From Symbiodinium sp. CCMP2592 (taxonomy: Eukaryota; Sar; Dinophyceae; Suessiales; Symbiodiniaceae), in NCBI GenBank assembly GCA_905221615.1, contig CAJNDT010001271.1, positions 1 through 64,000 on the forward strand: a DNA stretch of 64,000 bases. The letters run 5' to 3'. This document shows positions 21,030-32,631 of the stretch, one piece after another. The stretch's first letter is position 1. Each line of letters starts with the position of its first letter. The notes under the pieces are model-generated. The model made no database searches and was not told where the DNA came from. It saw only the letters and a list, made by a program, of their open reading frames with translations. Both the position numbers and the translations under genes were made by a program.

Positions 21030-24000
21030 GTGGGGCTGGGGGTTCAGGTTAGGTCTGTTTTCGAGGAAGGTCCTTTAAGTGGGGACAGTGGGCAACCTGC
21101 TTGTGCATTTCAGCCTGCCCTTCTGCTTGATCAAGATGTTTCCTGTGCCCCTGCGTCCAGCTCTCAGCCCTGCGGGTTTTCCGGCGAATCGGTTAAGAGA
21201 CCCATTTCTTTGTACAGTGATTTGTTTTCATTGGGGGAGTGCCAACCTCAGCAGCCCAAGTCCTTAGAGAAGGTTTCAGGGTATGTTGAGGCTTACTCAC
21301 AATTTTGCAACACCGACCTTGTATGGGATCAGTTTTGGTTACCTGGTTTTTCTGGTAAGGAAGACTGGGATTCTTTTGGGGATTTGAGTGCCTGGCAGAC
21401 CGTTGCCAAAGGATTACGCCACAGCACCCCGCTGCAGTCCCAAGACACCCAACTCATCACTGGACCCCAATTTTGGCCCCCGTCTTTCTCGACAACTGAG
21501 TTTGATGAGGTCCCTGTGACCGGTGCTTCTTCAATCTCTGCTTTTGTGGCCACAACCTCAGCAACGGCATCTCAAGTTGAGGAGTTTCCTCGCTTACAGG
21601 CGTCGGGGAGCCACGCCGAGGTTGGGGTCACCCGCAAACGGAATAAAACCAGGCGCAGAGCGAAACAGCCCAAACACATTAGGGTGCCATTCTCTCAGCT
21701 TGCCCTTTGTGAGATGCCACCTGAGTTGCCACCGTCGGCAAGCCCACACAGCCAGTGGCGAACACTCGAAGGCCAGGTGTGGGAGGCTGTCCAGAACCCA
21801 GGTCTGTTGGGAGCAACTTCGGAGTTGGTTGCCCACCTTCTTGATCAGGTTGAACAGGGCAGCTTAGGTTGGTGGCTGTGCCAAGAGATCTTGGCCCTCC
21901 AACGTTCTTTTGACTTGACTTTGCTCCTGCTTGTTGCTCGGGGCTTTGAAGTTTTGCGCAAATCGCAGCCACAGGGGCATAGGCAAATGCGAGTCACATC
22001 TTGCAACATCACTTCTTGGAGGCCCGAAGTCAAGCAATGGTTTTCAGCTCAAGGGGATGTTATCTTGATTCAGGAGCACCACCTTTTGGAGTCCCAAGTT
22101 GTTGCTGAAATTTCGTCTATGGCTGCCATGGGCTTTGACTCCTTCCTTGTGCCCGCAGCCCCTGGGGAAGGCCGACGGAATAGCTCTAGAGGCGGAGTAG
22201 GGGTTTTAGTTAGAGCCCACCTGGGAGCCCGTTTGCGAGGCCAGTATACCAACCAAGGTTGCGGCTACGTGGCGGTGACGCTACGCACACAAGGGGCTGA
22301 CTTGACAGTAGTTAGCCTGTACCTCCAGTCCTCCTCCGGCTTCGGGTCCCCGGTCAACTCTGACATCCTAGCATCTCTACGCGCAATTCGTCAATCTGTA
22401 GGGGCCCAATCCTGATAGGTGGAGACTGGAACTCGCCTTTGAAGGAATTGTTGGACACTGCCATTTTTCAAAGTTTGTCCCTTGAACCAATTGGGCCCAA
22501 CAAAGCCACATGTGGTGACAATGAGCTTGATTTTCTGGCTGTATCACACTGCCTGGAAGGTTTGCTCCGGGTTGATGCCTCCTGGGATGTTCCTTTCAAG
22601 CCACATGCAGCAATCCAAGTTGCCCTTAATGTGGGCGCTTTCCAGCTCACCACTCCACAGCTTCCCTCCTTTGTGCTTTCCTTCAGGGAAGAACCGCTTG
22701 ATTACATGCAGGTTGAGGAGACCCTCGCCTCTTTGCCCGATACCACCTTGTCGGCTGACCCCCTGAGCAATCGACTGGCTTCCATTTCCAGCTCGGTGGA
22801 GCACAGTCTTTTGCAAACGTCCCAGGGTATTGGTCGCCAACTCCAAGTTGAATTCCTCCCAGCTGTTCCTCGCATGTCCCAGTTCGCATGGGAAGGCTCT
22901 TGCCAGGCTTTTTGGCACCGGGTACAATTTCTGTGCCAGGGAGACCACCCCAAACGTCGAGAGCAATGCCAGGAGTATTTGCCGCCGATCCTGGACCACT
23001 GGCAGGGCAACTCGGAGGAGGCTGTTTCTTTTCTTTCTACGCTCCAGGCCTGTCTCTCGGAGCAGGCTGCTGTTCCCGAGCGCGTCCAGCAATTAATGCA
23101 GGAGCAATTTCTGCTGGCCTCTAAAGTTCACCAGGATGCCCAGACCAAGTCGTACAGGTCGTGGTTGCAGGGAGCCCAAGAAAAAGGGATGGCTCCCCTT
23201 TTCAAGACGATAAAAAAAGGTGAAATCACCACTGCACGTCCCTTTCGGGATCTGTCCGCAGAGGTCCGCGCCCTGGCTAGAACCAAACTATGGCTCCGCA
23301 CTTGGAAAGGCGTACTTAGAGTTGAGGACCTTCCTCCTCTTCCACACGCAGAGCAACAGGCTAGCGGAAAGCTACGGGAACTGGCTGCTCAGCAGGTCGC
23401 TACCCTGAGCCCCATTTCCCCGGAACAGCTGCAACAAAGGTTTTCCAAAGGCAGGGTCACTGCCCCAGGACCGGACGGCTGGAGCAAGTCCCTTCTCAAG
23501 AAATTGACTTGGCCAATGCTTAAGGACATCGCTGAATTTTATCAGGAGCTCGAAAGAGGCCTCCGAGTCCCGCAGCAGTTTCTCCTGACACAAGTTTGTA
23601 TGCTGCCCAAATCGGCTACTGCTGAGAGACCTATCTCTTTAACTCACGTTTTGTGGAGGGACTACTGCAGAGCCAGGTGGTCCCTGATCCAAGAGTGGAC
23701 GGTCTCCTACCAGGCCCTGGCTCCTTGGGATGCCGCAGTGCCAGGACGAACATCACTAGACATCGGCATCCGCCGTTTGCTGTGGGCCGAAGCCTCCCGC
23801 ACTCAGTCCAAACACTTTGTAGGACTCTTTCTTGATATCAAAGGCTTCTATGATTGTGTTGTTTGGGCCTCGGTAGTCGACACCGGACTCCTGCTGCAGT
23901 TCCCACCTTTGCTTTTGGAGCTTTCCCTTCAAATTTATGGTGGGACACGATTTGTCTCAGCCGAAAATTCAGTTTCGCCGGGAATAGTTCCCACAGTTGG

Positions 24001-27000
24001 GTTGCTTCAGGGTTGCCCTGTTGCGCCGGTGGTTTCGAAACTGGCTTTGTTTGTCCCAATCAGGGACCTTCAGGCTACTGGCCTCACTCACAACATAGAC
24101 CAGTGACTGGATGACATTTCGGCTGACGTGGTAGGTTCCACTGCTTCTAACACGGCTCACAAAGCCCTCAAGACATTTCGTATACTGCGAGATTCTCTTG
24201 CGGAACGAAATCTTCAGGTTTCCTTGGAGAAAACCAAGTTTCTTTGCTCAGATTCTGCCACCTCTCAAGTTCTTGAGCGTCTGCGTTCGGACCAAGATCC
24301 TGGCATTACCCTGTTAGCCAAAGACTTAGGGGTTGACAGCAATGCTGGCAGACGCCGCAGGCTTGCCACCTCTCTTGGCAGGCACAAGAAGGCGCAAGGC
24401 CGCCACAAGCGCCTTCGTGCTTTAGGTGTTGATTCGCATCATTCACGCACTAGGGTTGTGCGCGGATCCATCATGACATGTGCCACCTATGGCCATCAGG
24501 CACAGGGTGTTAGCCCCAAACGGTTGAAATGGCACCGCGCTGTGCTGGCTGGTAGCTTAGGACACCAACATCTTGGAGGAACCCTGACCGTCTTGGAGAT
24601 GTTCTCCCACAGATTTCCGGATCCCCGAGAGCAGATCATTTGTGAGCATTTGCAAGTCTTCCTTCGTATTCTGGGCCGTTCTCCTTCCATTTGGGCGGAA
24701 GTTCAAAGGTCCTGGCCCTTGGTCAAATCCAGGTTGGAGGCTTCGCCTCACCCTTGGAAAATCGTTGCCGGACCCATTTCGGCCATGATTCAGTATGCCA
24801 GGGACATTGGATGGGATGTCCAGTCCCCGGAAGTCTGGCATATTGATGGCCACCCCTGGCCCGTTGACTTCAGCCCCTTTCTTTTTCAGGAGCTGCGGCG
24901 CAAGATTCGGTCTACCATCAGGGGCGAAAGATTGCGAGCCATCTCTTGCCAACATGGCGGTCAAGGAGCTCAGGATGGTGTAGATTTTACAATTCATCGC
25001 CGCATTGCTTTAAAGAAGACCAAACGTCTGACCTTCTACCGGTCAATCTGGCAAGGAGCAGTTGTGCATGCGGGAAGTGGTGGCCACCCCAAGTGCCCTT
25101 ACTGCAAGGATCGGGGCATTGAGTCAGACAACACACTACAACGTGTGCTGTGGGACTGCCCTAGATGGGCTAGACAGCCAAAGCTTCCCCGGCATCTTGA
25201 ACAAATGCGTCAGTCCCATCCTGCGCCCTGCCTTTGGTTGCGAGCCCTTCCCCCTCTTGCCTACGTCTCCTCGCCACTTCAGAACGCTGAGGATAGGTAT
25301 GAGGGCACCTGGCCGTCACAGACCTGGGACTCGGATTTTGTCATTGGCACCGATGCCAGTGGTGGTAAATTCTCTTCCGATCCCAGATTGAGGACCATTG
25401 GATGGGCTGTGATTCTAGCACGTAAAACGGGCCAAAGCATCACAGTCATCGCAACTGCGAGCGGGGTTTTGCCTCGACCGGCCACGGTTCTAGATGGGGA
25501 GGTCCATGCCATTGTCAAGGCCCATGAGCTTTGCCCGGGCCTGATGGATCTTACTACAGATTCTCGGGTAGCTTGCAAGCAGGCCGCAGCTAAGGCGGTT
25601 ACATCCAAGCATTCCATGTTTTGGAAACCCCAATGGCAGAGCATCTCCCCACAACACCTTCATTGGGTCAAGGCCCACTTGGATGTAGGAAAATTTGCTG
25701 AAAAGTTTGGAAAAGATGAGGTTTGGCGTTGGCATTTGAATCAGGAAGCTGACCAGCTTGCCGGGTCCAGGCTGACCAAGCTTTGCACCCTGATGCCAGA
25801 AAGCAAGTCCGGCAAGTTGACACGCTGGTTTCCACCCTTTCCCAGCTACTTAGTCAGAGGGCGGAGATTTTGATTACTACGCAGGATAAGAAGACTATTT
25901 GCTGCAAGCGCCAGCCAAAACCTCCAACCCTTAACAAAAGGCAGCAGATTGAGCAACTCGTCAGCCAAACCGTATCTCCGCAGGGACACCAGTGGGAAAT
26001 TCGGAGTCAGCACCCGACGAACCTCACAGCTATGTGTGGGAAATGTGGCCTTTACCTGCAGCAAGTGGACCCTCCGTCACTGTTCCAGCAGGTCCTTGCA
26101 CAGCCGTGCCTAGGAGGGGAAGGTCGTCCCCCGGAGCACCTGGCCTGTCACTCCTCCCATCAGCTTGTTTCCATTGGCAAAGCTTGGCAGTGTAAAGTGT
26201 GTGAAGGCATTTTGCCAGCGCGGGCAAAGAAAGTCCCGGGGCTCCTCCAGTCCCTGTGTGTGACCCGTAAACACACTAACAAACTGACTAAGTTCACCAA
26301 GAGTCTGTTAAGTGGTGTAGGGGTTCCGGAGTCACTACCTGCCTCCAAGAAGGCTAGCAAGCTTTCTAAGGAGACCCTCCCAAAAGCCCGAAACCTTAGC
26401 AACTTCTTTGCAACACCACTTAACAGGGTTGAGGCCACTCCCCTGCAAACCCTCACTTCCGACGACCCTCCCTTGCAGAACATGGTCAGGATTGAGCCTC
26501 CCTCTCCTGCTGTCCGCGATCACCGGGATTCTTGTAGCCCGGAGCTTGGAGACTTAAGGGCTGCTGGCTCCATTGTTCGCAAGGTGAAGTTCCAAAATCC
26601 ATCCAATCATTGTTATACCAATTCTTTGGTGGTTGGTTTCTTTTGGATTGATCTGCTCCTTTATGCCTCCAGCCCCTTTGCTGGATCCCCCATCCAGGGC
26701 ATTCTGCGATGGTTGAAAGATCAACGCAAAGTCGAGCTGTGGCAGTCCCTGGTTTGGAAGAGATTAGTTGCAGGCCAGGGTCGATGGGAATCCCCAAACA
26801 GCCAGCATGATGTTTGTCAACTTCTCATGCACCTTTCTTCGGGGTTTCCCCGGGACCTCTCTTGCGTTTCATGGAGAGCTCGTGCTCCCAATGCACCTCA
26901 CCACGAGGGTAACTTTTTCCCACTTCCTCTTCACCTCCCGGAGCACGAAGTCTCTATGAGGGAACTCCTGGCAAGTTGGCAACAAGGTGGAGAAGTGAAA

Positions 27001-27325
27001 ATCCTCACTCACCCGCCTTTGATTGCATTGCAGCTTTTGAGGTTTGTTGGGGACGGGGGGGGTTTTCGGAGGCTCGAGAACCCAGTTGGTTTTGAGGATC
27101 CTTGTGTGCTTGAGGGATTGGATGGGGAACTTCTTCGTTACTACCCCAAGGCCGTGGTCTCGCATTTTGGCAACTCCCCGACCTCTGGACATTATCGTAC
27201 ATTACTTCTCCCCTCCAAGCTTATTACTGCATGATGATGGGGTAGGTGCTGTTTGCGCCAAGCCTGCAGATGTAGCCTGGTCTAAGTGCTACTCGTACCT
27301 GGTTTTGCTAACCCTCCATGTCTGA
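21030..27325 (+). pseudogene. LINE ORF2 polyprotein, copy 3, broken
   Basis: A base is lost near 22400 within the endonuclease. A TGG-to-TGA nonsense codon at 24104-24106 falls just before the RT LDD motif. A G is lost near 25770 after RNase H. The USP domain is otherwise best here: Cys box NPSNHCYTNSL (C codon at 26611), FFPLPLHLPEHEVSMRELL, PPLIALQLLRF and His box SGHYRTLL (H codon at 27190) read in one frame. A 4-bp gain near 27230 then brings an early TGA and removes the final DDGVGA...CYSYLVLL strands. Confidence 0.85.
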
Positions 27326-27337
27326 GCCTTCTCGCAG

Positions 27338-27351
27338 CTTTTGGCTCCAAG
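27338..27351 (+). promoter_or_regulatory. SL-like motif before ORF3 (copies at 7946, 16816, 27338)
   Basis: CTTTTGGCTCCAAG matches the last 12 bases of the dinoflagellate spliced leader (TTTTGGCTCAAG) with one extra C. It follows GCCTTCTCGCAG, which would serve as a pyrimidine tract and AG acceptor, and directly precedes the ORF3 ATG. It is conserved in all three copies. It is either a relic SL or a trans-splice acceptor region. Confidence 0.5.
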
Positions 27352-29232
27352 ATGGGTAAAGGAAAAGGGAAGAACAAGCCAGGGAAGGGGCAGAATGCCC
27401 CTTTCGAGGACCCGGTAACGGAACAGCGGTACCAGGCCCTCTTGCAGCATCGTTTTAGTGAGGGCAAACCTGCTATTTCGAGATCAAGGTACTCCAGGCA
27501 AAGCCAGCATTCAGGTACCGACCGGGAACCTCCGGCTTCTGGTCCCAACTTGTCAAGGTCGGTGGAGGCCCCTATCACGAGGCCAAAAGCCGCACCCAAG
27601 ACGGGGGTAGCCCGAACCCCACCACCACCACCGCCAAAGCGGCAACGCACAGAGGCCCAGGCTGAGGAGGCCTCGCCAAGAGCCTCCGGTTCCAATCTGC
27701 AGGCTGAGGTGCCCTCGCCTTCCAATGCTGATGAACCAAGCCTAGCCTCCACAACCCAGTTTGAGCAGGTCTCGCCTGCACCAACCTCTCCTTTGGGGCC
27801 TGAGCAGGATGAGGTGCTGACCTCTCCTAAGCAGGAACCTGCCCAGAGTTCTCAGATTGAGGTTCCTTCACCGGCAACCAAGCCGGATACAGATGCTGGT
27901 GATCCAGGCCCGGCCGCCACAACCCAGGTTGAGAAGGTCTCGCCTGAACCGGCCTCTCCCTTGGAGCCTGAGCAGGAAGAGGTATTGACCTCTCCTAAGC
28001 AGGAGCCTGCCCAAAGCTCCCAGGTTGAGGTTAAATGCCCGGCTTCCAAAACACAGGTTGAGAAGATCTCACCTGAGCCAGCCTCTTCTTTGGTGCCTGA
28101 GCAGGTTGAGGAACCCTCACCTCACCCAGATCCTGTCCCCAGTGCCCAGGTTGAGGCAAACTCACCGGCCACCACCGAAGCTCCATCCCCAGCGCAGTCC
28201 CATTCAGGCCCAGATCCGGGAATCAAGGGCGAGGACATCAGAGGGGAACCAGATCCGGAGGTTCCCTTGGAGCTTCTTTTCAAGCAGCCCCTGAAGATCC
28301 CGAGATCCCTCCGAGGCGTGTCCCTAAACAAAAAAGGCACGTCTGGCACGCCTTGGACTACTTACACTCCGGCGGAGCTGGAGGACGAGCTTGGAGGGGT
28401 ATGGGCCGTATTGGGGGTAGGTGGCAGTCGTGTCACCTTGGAGCCCCCGGCTCAATGGGGACTTGGAGCCGAAGTTCAGGTCCTCAAGCTGGGGCTCGCC
28501 GAGGCCATGGACCAGGAGCAGATTTTTCTGGAGGGATTATCCAGAGATTTCACCTTTATTCCTCGACCGGGGTCCTCTGGTGAAGTTCTGCTCACCTTGT
28601 CAGAGAATGGCCATGGCCGGGGTTTTTCCCTTCGTGCCCGCGCGGTTTTCTACAGGCGGGTCATCCCTGTGGCTTCTCCGCAGGGAAGGCTTAGGACACT
28701 TGATGTCCCGGACCTCCTGGCCTTGTTAAGTGTGGTCGCGTTTTTGTGTGCCTGCCATATCCGCTTGTCGGATCTTGGGGAGCACAACGTAGGTTGGGCC
28801 CTCCCGACCTTGGCGCGCACACGCGCCGAGAACATGGCGCTCCAAAGTGCAAAGCTGCGCTCGGCCGACTACGTGCAGGTTTGTTTGTACGACGGGGGCC
28901 GCTGGAGAGAAGCGCAGCACAAGCACTGGCCTGGAAAGGCGGCAACCAAGGGGCTCCTTGGCCTATGTGCCAAACATGAAATGTTTGGGCCATGGGTGGA
29001 AGAACAAATCCATCTCTATGGCTCCCCCGAGGTTTTGGCCAAGGTCTTCCTCCACCGCCTCCAGGACTTCCCGCACCACTTCGAGGGTTTAAAGGACTCG
29101 GGGTTCTTAACCTACCTCCCTTTGTGCTACAGGGTTGGTATGGTCATTCCCCTGAGCAACCCCGGGAGCAATCCGGATGATACAACCTGGCAGCTCGTTC
29201 CGATCCCAAGTTTGGACACCCCAACAAGTTGA
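27352..29232 (+). CDS. LINE ORF3 protein, full-length version (copy 3)
   Basis: 626 residues from MGKGKGKNK. Residues 1-20 are Gly/Lys-rich and basic. About residues 60-300 are low-complexity Pro/Glu/Ser with imperfect tandem repeats built on VEKVSPEPASP and LTSPKQEPAQSS, probably disordered. The C-terminal roughly 300 residues are conserved with copy 2 and look globular (KIPRSLRGVSLNKKG, GGVWAVLGVGGSRVT, LDVPDLLALLSVVAFL, LSDLGEHNVGWALPTLARTR, HLYGSPEVLAKVFLHRL). I do not recognise this domain. The SL-like CTTTTGGCTCCAAG ends at the base before the ATG, suggesting either a captured trans-spliced cDNA or an internal trans-splicing site. Confidence 0.75.
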   Translation: MGKGKGKNKPGKGQNAPFEDPVTEQRYQALLQHRFSEGKPAISRSRYSRQSQHSGTDREPPASGPNLSRSVEAPITRPKAAPKTGVARTPPPPPPKRQRTEAQAEEASPRASGSNLQAEVPSPSNADEPSLASTTQFEQVSPAPTSPLGPEQDEVLTSPKQEPAQSSQIEVPSPATKPDTDAGDPGPAATTQVEKVSPEPASPLEPEQEEVLTSPKQEPAQSSQVEVKCPASKTQVEKISPEPASSLVPEQVEEPSPHPDPVPSAQVEANSPATTEAPSPAQSHSGPDPGIKGEDIRGEPDPEVPLELLFKQPLKIPRSLRGVSLNKKGTSGTPWTTYTPAELEDELGGVWAVLGVGGSRVTLEPPAQWGLGAEVQVLKLGLAEAMDQEQIFLEGLSRDFTFIPRPGSSGEVLLTLSENGHGRGFSLRARAVFYRRVIPVASPQGRLRTLDVPDLLALLSVVAFLCACHIRLSDLGEHNVGWALPTLARTRAENMALQSAKLRSADYVQVCLYDGGRWREAQHKHWPGKAATKGLLGLCAKHEMFGPWVEEQIHLYGSPEVLAKVFLHRLQDFPHHFEGLKDSGFLTYLPLCYRVGMVIPLSNPGSNPDDTTWQLVPIPSLDTPTS

Positions 29233-29245
29233 GAAACCCCTTGAA

Positions 29246-29707
29246 GGGTCTTAAGGTGAGGTGACTCCCTTAAGCTTGCAAGCCGCTCCAGGGTGAGGAG
29301 ACTCCCCTTTCCAGCTTTAATTCAACGAGCCAATTTGGTCACAAGCCTAAGTCTGCTCAAGGTGAGGTTACTCCCTTGCTCTACAAGCCAACAACGTGAG
29401 GAGACTCCGTGGACTTGGAGAAGCTACAAGGTTGAGATACCTCCCTTGCACCCTTTTGTTGCCGCCTAGCTCAAAGTGAGGAGACTCCTTGGAAGGTAGG
29501 CTGAGGGCAACCGAGTAGGCAGGTGAGCTCGACCAGTCTGTGCCGAGGGTGCTGTTTAAGGACATCACCTGATGTCAGACTGGTCTAGAGAAACTCGCCG
29601 CTCCCAAAGTGGACTAGGCTCAGAACTCAGGGTGAGGTGACTCCCCTCAAACTTCGTCTCACCCTGACTCGAACTGGGCTCAGCCCAGCGGACCGACCGC
29701 TCGAGCG
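29246..29707 (+). other. LINE 3' UTR with seven covarying mini-hairpins, copy 3
   Basis: Seven hairpins with a shared core, bulged T then GAG, four-base loop (GTGA, GAGA, GTTA or ATAC), CTC. Outer arms by position: CTTAAGG/CCTTAAG near 29252, AGGG/CCCT near 29291, CAAGG/CCTTG near 29359, ACG/CGT near 29393, CAAGG/CCTTG near 29428, AAG/CTT near 29474, AGGG/CCCT near 29629. The arms change in a compensated way. Confidence 0.7.
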
Positions 29708-29720
29708 TGATTTTCAATCC
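29708..29720 (+). repeat. LINE target site, right end of copy 3
   Basis: TGATTTTCAATCC, matching the left boundary of copy 3 at 19658-19670, with unrelated DNA beyond it. Confidence 0.7.
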
Positions 29721-30800
29721 TATAATGGTGCCCCTGTGTCTCGCCAAGGTCAGGAACACTTTCTGTTTTCTCCTTTGTGAGTTTTAGAGAACCTTAGGTG
29801 TAGTTGTGAACGGTAGGAGTAGGGAAAAGTTGTCTGTCTGTCGGTCGCTGCGCTCACGCTTCCTGTCTCACCTTGCGGTGAAAGTGATCATTACCAGAAG
29901 CGTGTCCAACCGGAGTTTTCCTCACGAGTTTTCACGAAGAACGGTGTTTCCCTGAAGCATGATGAACATCAGAGTGTTTTCAGTTTGTTTGCTGTGAGAA
30001 CGGACTTCTAGACGAAGTCCGGGGAGCACCTGGGCCATAGAACAGAGTTACCAGTGCAGAGAAGCCGTTAGGAGTCCTTAGGACTTACCGCGGAAGTGAG
30101 TGTGCTGAAGTCTCTGTCTGCGCCCCGTTTCACTTTGGCTCAAGACTTGCACTGCGTGACAAGCGCGTGGTGAACAGTTGGTTGCGACGAGAGGTGTAAA
30201 AGTGCTGTTAGCTTTCACTGCTGTAGCCTTGCGTGACGTAGTCAGTCAGTCGGCTTGCACCTCCTTTTACTAAACCTAGAAGTGTGCCTCAAGGCGCGTT
30301 TGGGTTTTAACGAGGTGTCTCTCAGCAGCAAAATGGCTCTGGAGCCTCAGTGCAGGCTGGGTGCACGGCCAGATGGGCATGCTTATAGCCAAGGAGACAC
30401 GCGCTGCAGGCATTTCAGTGCTTTTAAGCGCTTTCTCTGCTTTAATGCATGACAAACTGCGAAGAGAAAGATCCCAGCTGCAAACGTGATCAAGTTGCGG
30501 GAGGCTCCAAGGAAAGAGAGCTACTGGCGGATGAGCAGGATGGCAGCTGTGGAGTTAAGGCGGTTTTTAGTGTCGCTCTGCCTTGCGTTGCTCGCGGGTT
30601 TTTCCACGGACCTTTTCAGGAACTACCAAAGACTGCCAGGAGTTGCCTTAGGCGAAACTCTACCACTGGGACACGACAAGTCAAGCACGTGTGTGCCAAA
30701 GCTGAGACAGTCCTTCAGGAGCGTTTGCGCATGTTGCATGCTTGCAGCTTTTTTTGTCAAATTTTGTCCAGTTTTGTGCCAATTTTGTTTGCTCTCGGTC
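29721..30800. other. non-coding stretch with a relic spliced leader
   Basis: No credible gene. At 30125-30144 the sequence CCGTTTCACTTTGGCTCAAG aligns to the dinoflagellate SL with one gap and a few mismatches; the last 11 bases are exact. It lies on the strand of the transposase relic about 650 bp downstream and may mark the 5' end of a retroposed transcript. Confidence 0.5.
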
Positions 30801-32161
30801 ATGGCTCGCAACTGCAGCGTCGGAAAATTCTGCGATGGCTGCGCGGTGGAGTCCTCTTATGACAGCAGAAAGTGGGGCAGACTCTTCCACAGATTCTGTC
30901 CAGAGCATTTGAAAGCCAAGCAGAGGAAGACAAAGTGCCGTACACACGTGATCGCAGCCCCAACCAAAAACGGGGACGGCAAGCCACCCTGTCCAGATCG
31001 TCTTTGAAAGAGCGATTTTCCTTGGACGGAATCCTTACAAACTCCCATTGAAATTACCGAAATTGCGATTGATGTGGGCATCTTGAAGAACAAAGCAACT
31101 GAACAATATTCCTGTGGACAGACTGGTTGGAAACTTGAGCAGAGACAGCACTACTGCAATTGGAGATGTCGAAAGTGCCGCAAGACTATGAGTGTTTGTG
31201 CAGGTGACATTGACTTGTTTTCCATCAAAGTGGCCTTGCGCAGTCTGCTTGGAAGCTTATGGACATTTGGTGCTCCATTGTCTTTGTCACCAAACAAATC
31301 AGGCCTTGTGCTTGGCATTGACCATCGCTCTACAAGAACACTCTTCGACAACTTCCGAAAGTTTCACTCCGATCATGGACCGACACAACAATACCTTACA
31401 TCGTGGAGGATTAGGTTGTGATGTGGAGCTCGACGAGATCAGCTTTCGCAGCAAAACAGTCGGCGAGAGAGTTGTGTGGATCCGGTATTTGGCAATTGCC
31501 AGGCGTGGCAGCAGCAAAATCTGGCTGACTCAATTGCCATACCGCATCACCGAAGGCGGCCAAGGCGGCGGTGGCCCAATTAGTTTGGAGGAGCTGAAGT
31601 CCGCAATCTTGTTGGAAGATGGTGACAGCAGGATCTGCCACGGCTCCGTTTGCCACACAGATGGGGCCGGGGCGCGAACTTACAAACAACTCGGAGTCAT
31701 GGACAGTCCTTTGCTGGACAGTCGAGTTTTCGGATTTGCACTTGGCCCACACTGCTGTGAAACACAAGCCACCGAGGCCAGAGTTTGCGAAGACGTTTCA
31801 GGTCAAGGTGTGGACTGGCTCTGCTTGGGTTCAGGAAGAAAGACAAGGTGGGACACAGAAGTTAGATGGCTTCTTTGCCAGCTTCCGACGTGAAGTTGGC
31901 CGCAGGCCGTTTAACACGGCTGGACCCAGTCTTCAGACAGCCGCCAACATGGAGCAGCACTTGCACGAACGAGTGCCCTGTTTCCAACTTGCCTATTGGT
32001 TGTCGGGAAGCGACTTGTTCCAGGTCTTCGGAGCTTTGCGGAGTGCAGAGTTGAGTGGTGGAGCATCGTGGGCAACTTTGGCACCCTTTCTGGCAGACCG
32101 GGCAAGTGCCAAGAAGGATGAGGGCATCATTGAAACCATTGAGAGTGGCTCCGATGAGTAG
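30801..32161 (+). pseudogene. Merlin/ISXO2-like transposase relic
   Basis: Similarity is spread over three frames on the plus strand. Frame 1 carries an N-terminal cysteine cluster (CSVGKFCDGC) and, after 31074, the zinc-ribbon part CNWRCRKCRKTMSV. A second frame (about 31390-31740) has the catalytic core: ELDEISF for the first Asp and CHTDGAGARTYKQL for the TDG motif. A third frame (about 31740-32161) has LAHTAVKH and TQKLDGFFASFRR, resembling the family's HxxVNHS and NxIEGFW elements. The order matches IS1595/ISXO2 (Merlin) DDE transposases. The frame changes mean either a decayed gene or unrecognised introns. I found no clear terminal inverted repeats. Confidence 0.6.
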
Positions 32162-32344
32162 TTGCTTGTAGATGTGCCATTGAAACCAGTGGTTGCTTCT
32201 TTCTGCTTTTGCTTGCGTTACCCGCTTGTGCGGCTGCAGCTGTCATGCAAAAAGATGAGTTTGCATCCGCCAGATAGTCCTGAGAATGAAGGTGTTTAGG
32301 TCATGTAGGCAGAGGCCTTGGATGTGGCCACTGAAGCAGCCCCA

Positions 32345-32570
32345 AGCCGGGCCTTGGGTGTGGGTGTGAGTGTGGGTGTAGTGTGGGTTTGGGTGGGTGT
32401 GGGTGTGGGTGTGGGGGCGTGGGCGTGGGCGTGGGCGTGGGCGTGGGCGTGGGTGTGGGGTGTGGGGTGTGGGTATGGGTGTGGGTGCGGTGTGGGTTCG
32501 GGTGGGTGTGGGGGTGGGTGTGGGTTCGGGTGGGTGTGGGGGTGGGTGTAGGTGTGGGTGCAGAAGGCTA
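32345..32570 (+). repeat. G-rich minisatellite (GGGTGT/GGGCGT units)
   Basis: About 225 bases of GTGGGTGT, GTGGGCGT and GTGTGGGTTCGGGTG repeats with almost no C on the plus strand. The frequent GGG runs could form G-quadruplexes. Open frames through it (Gly/Val/Trp-rich, or His/Pro/Thr-rich on the minus strand) are products of the repeat. Confidence 0.85.
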
Positions 32571-32631
32571 CGTTAGAGATGCGCGGCGCCTTGCGCGGCA
32601 GCAGTTTCGCTTGGGAGGGAACAGCATATAT

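Larger units (their letters stand above)
19671..29707 (+). mobile_element. LINE copy 3, intact ORF3 and continuous USP Cys-to-His region
   Basis: About 10.04 kb between target 13-mers at 19658-19670 and 29708-29720. The left end has one extra C before TGGCTCAAG. ORF1 and ORF3 are intact. ORF2 has two single-base losses, a nonsense codon beside the RT active site, and a 4-bp gain at the very end of the USP domain. Confidence 0.9.

Noticed and set aside
30255-30862. Host gene at 30255-30862
   Set aside because: The overlapping frames lack motifs, and only the part after about 30801 aligns in order with transposase features.
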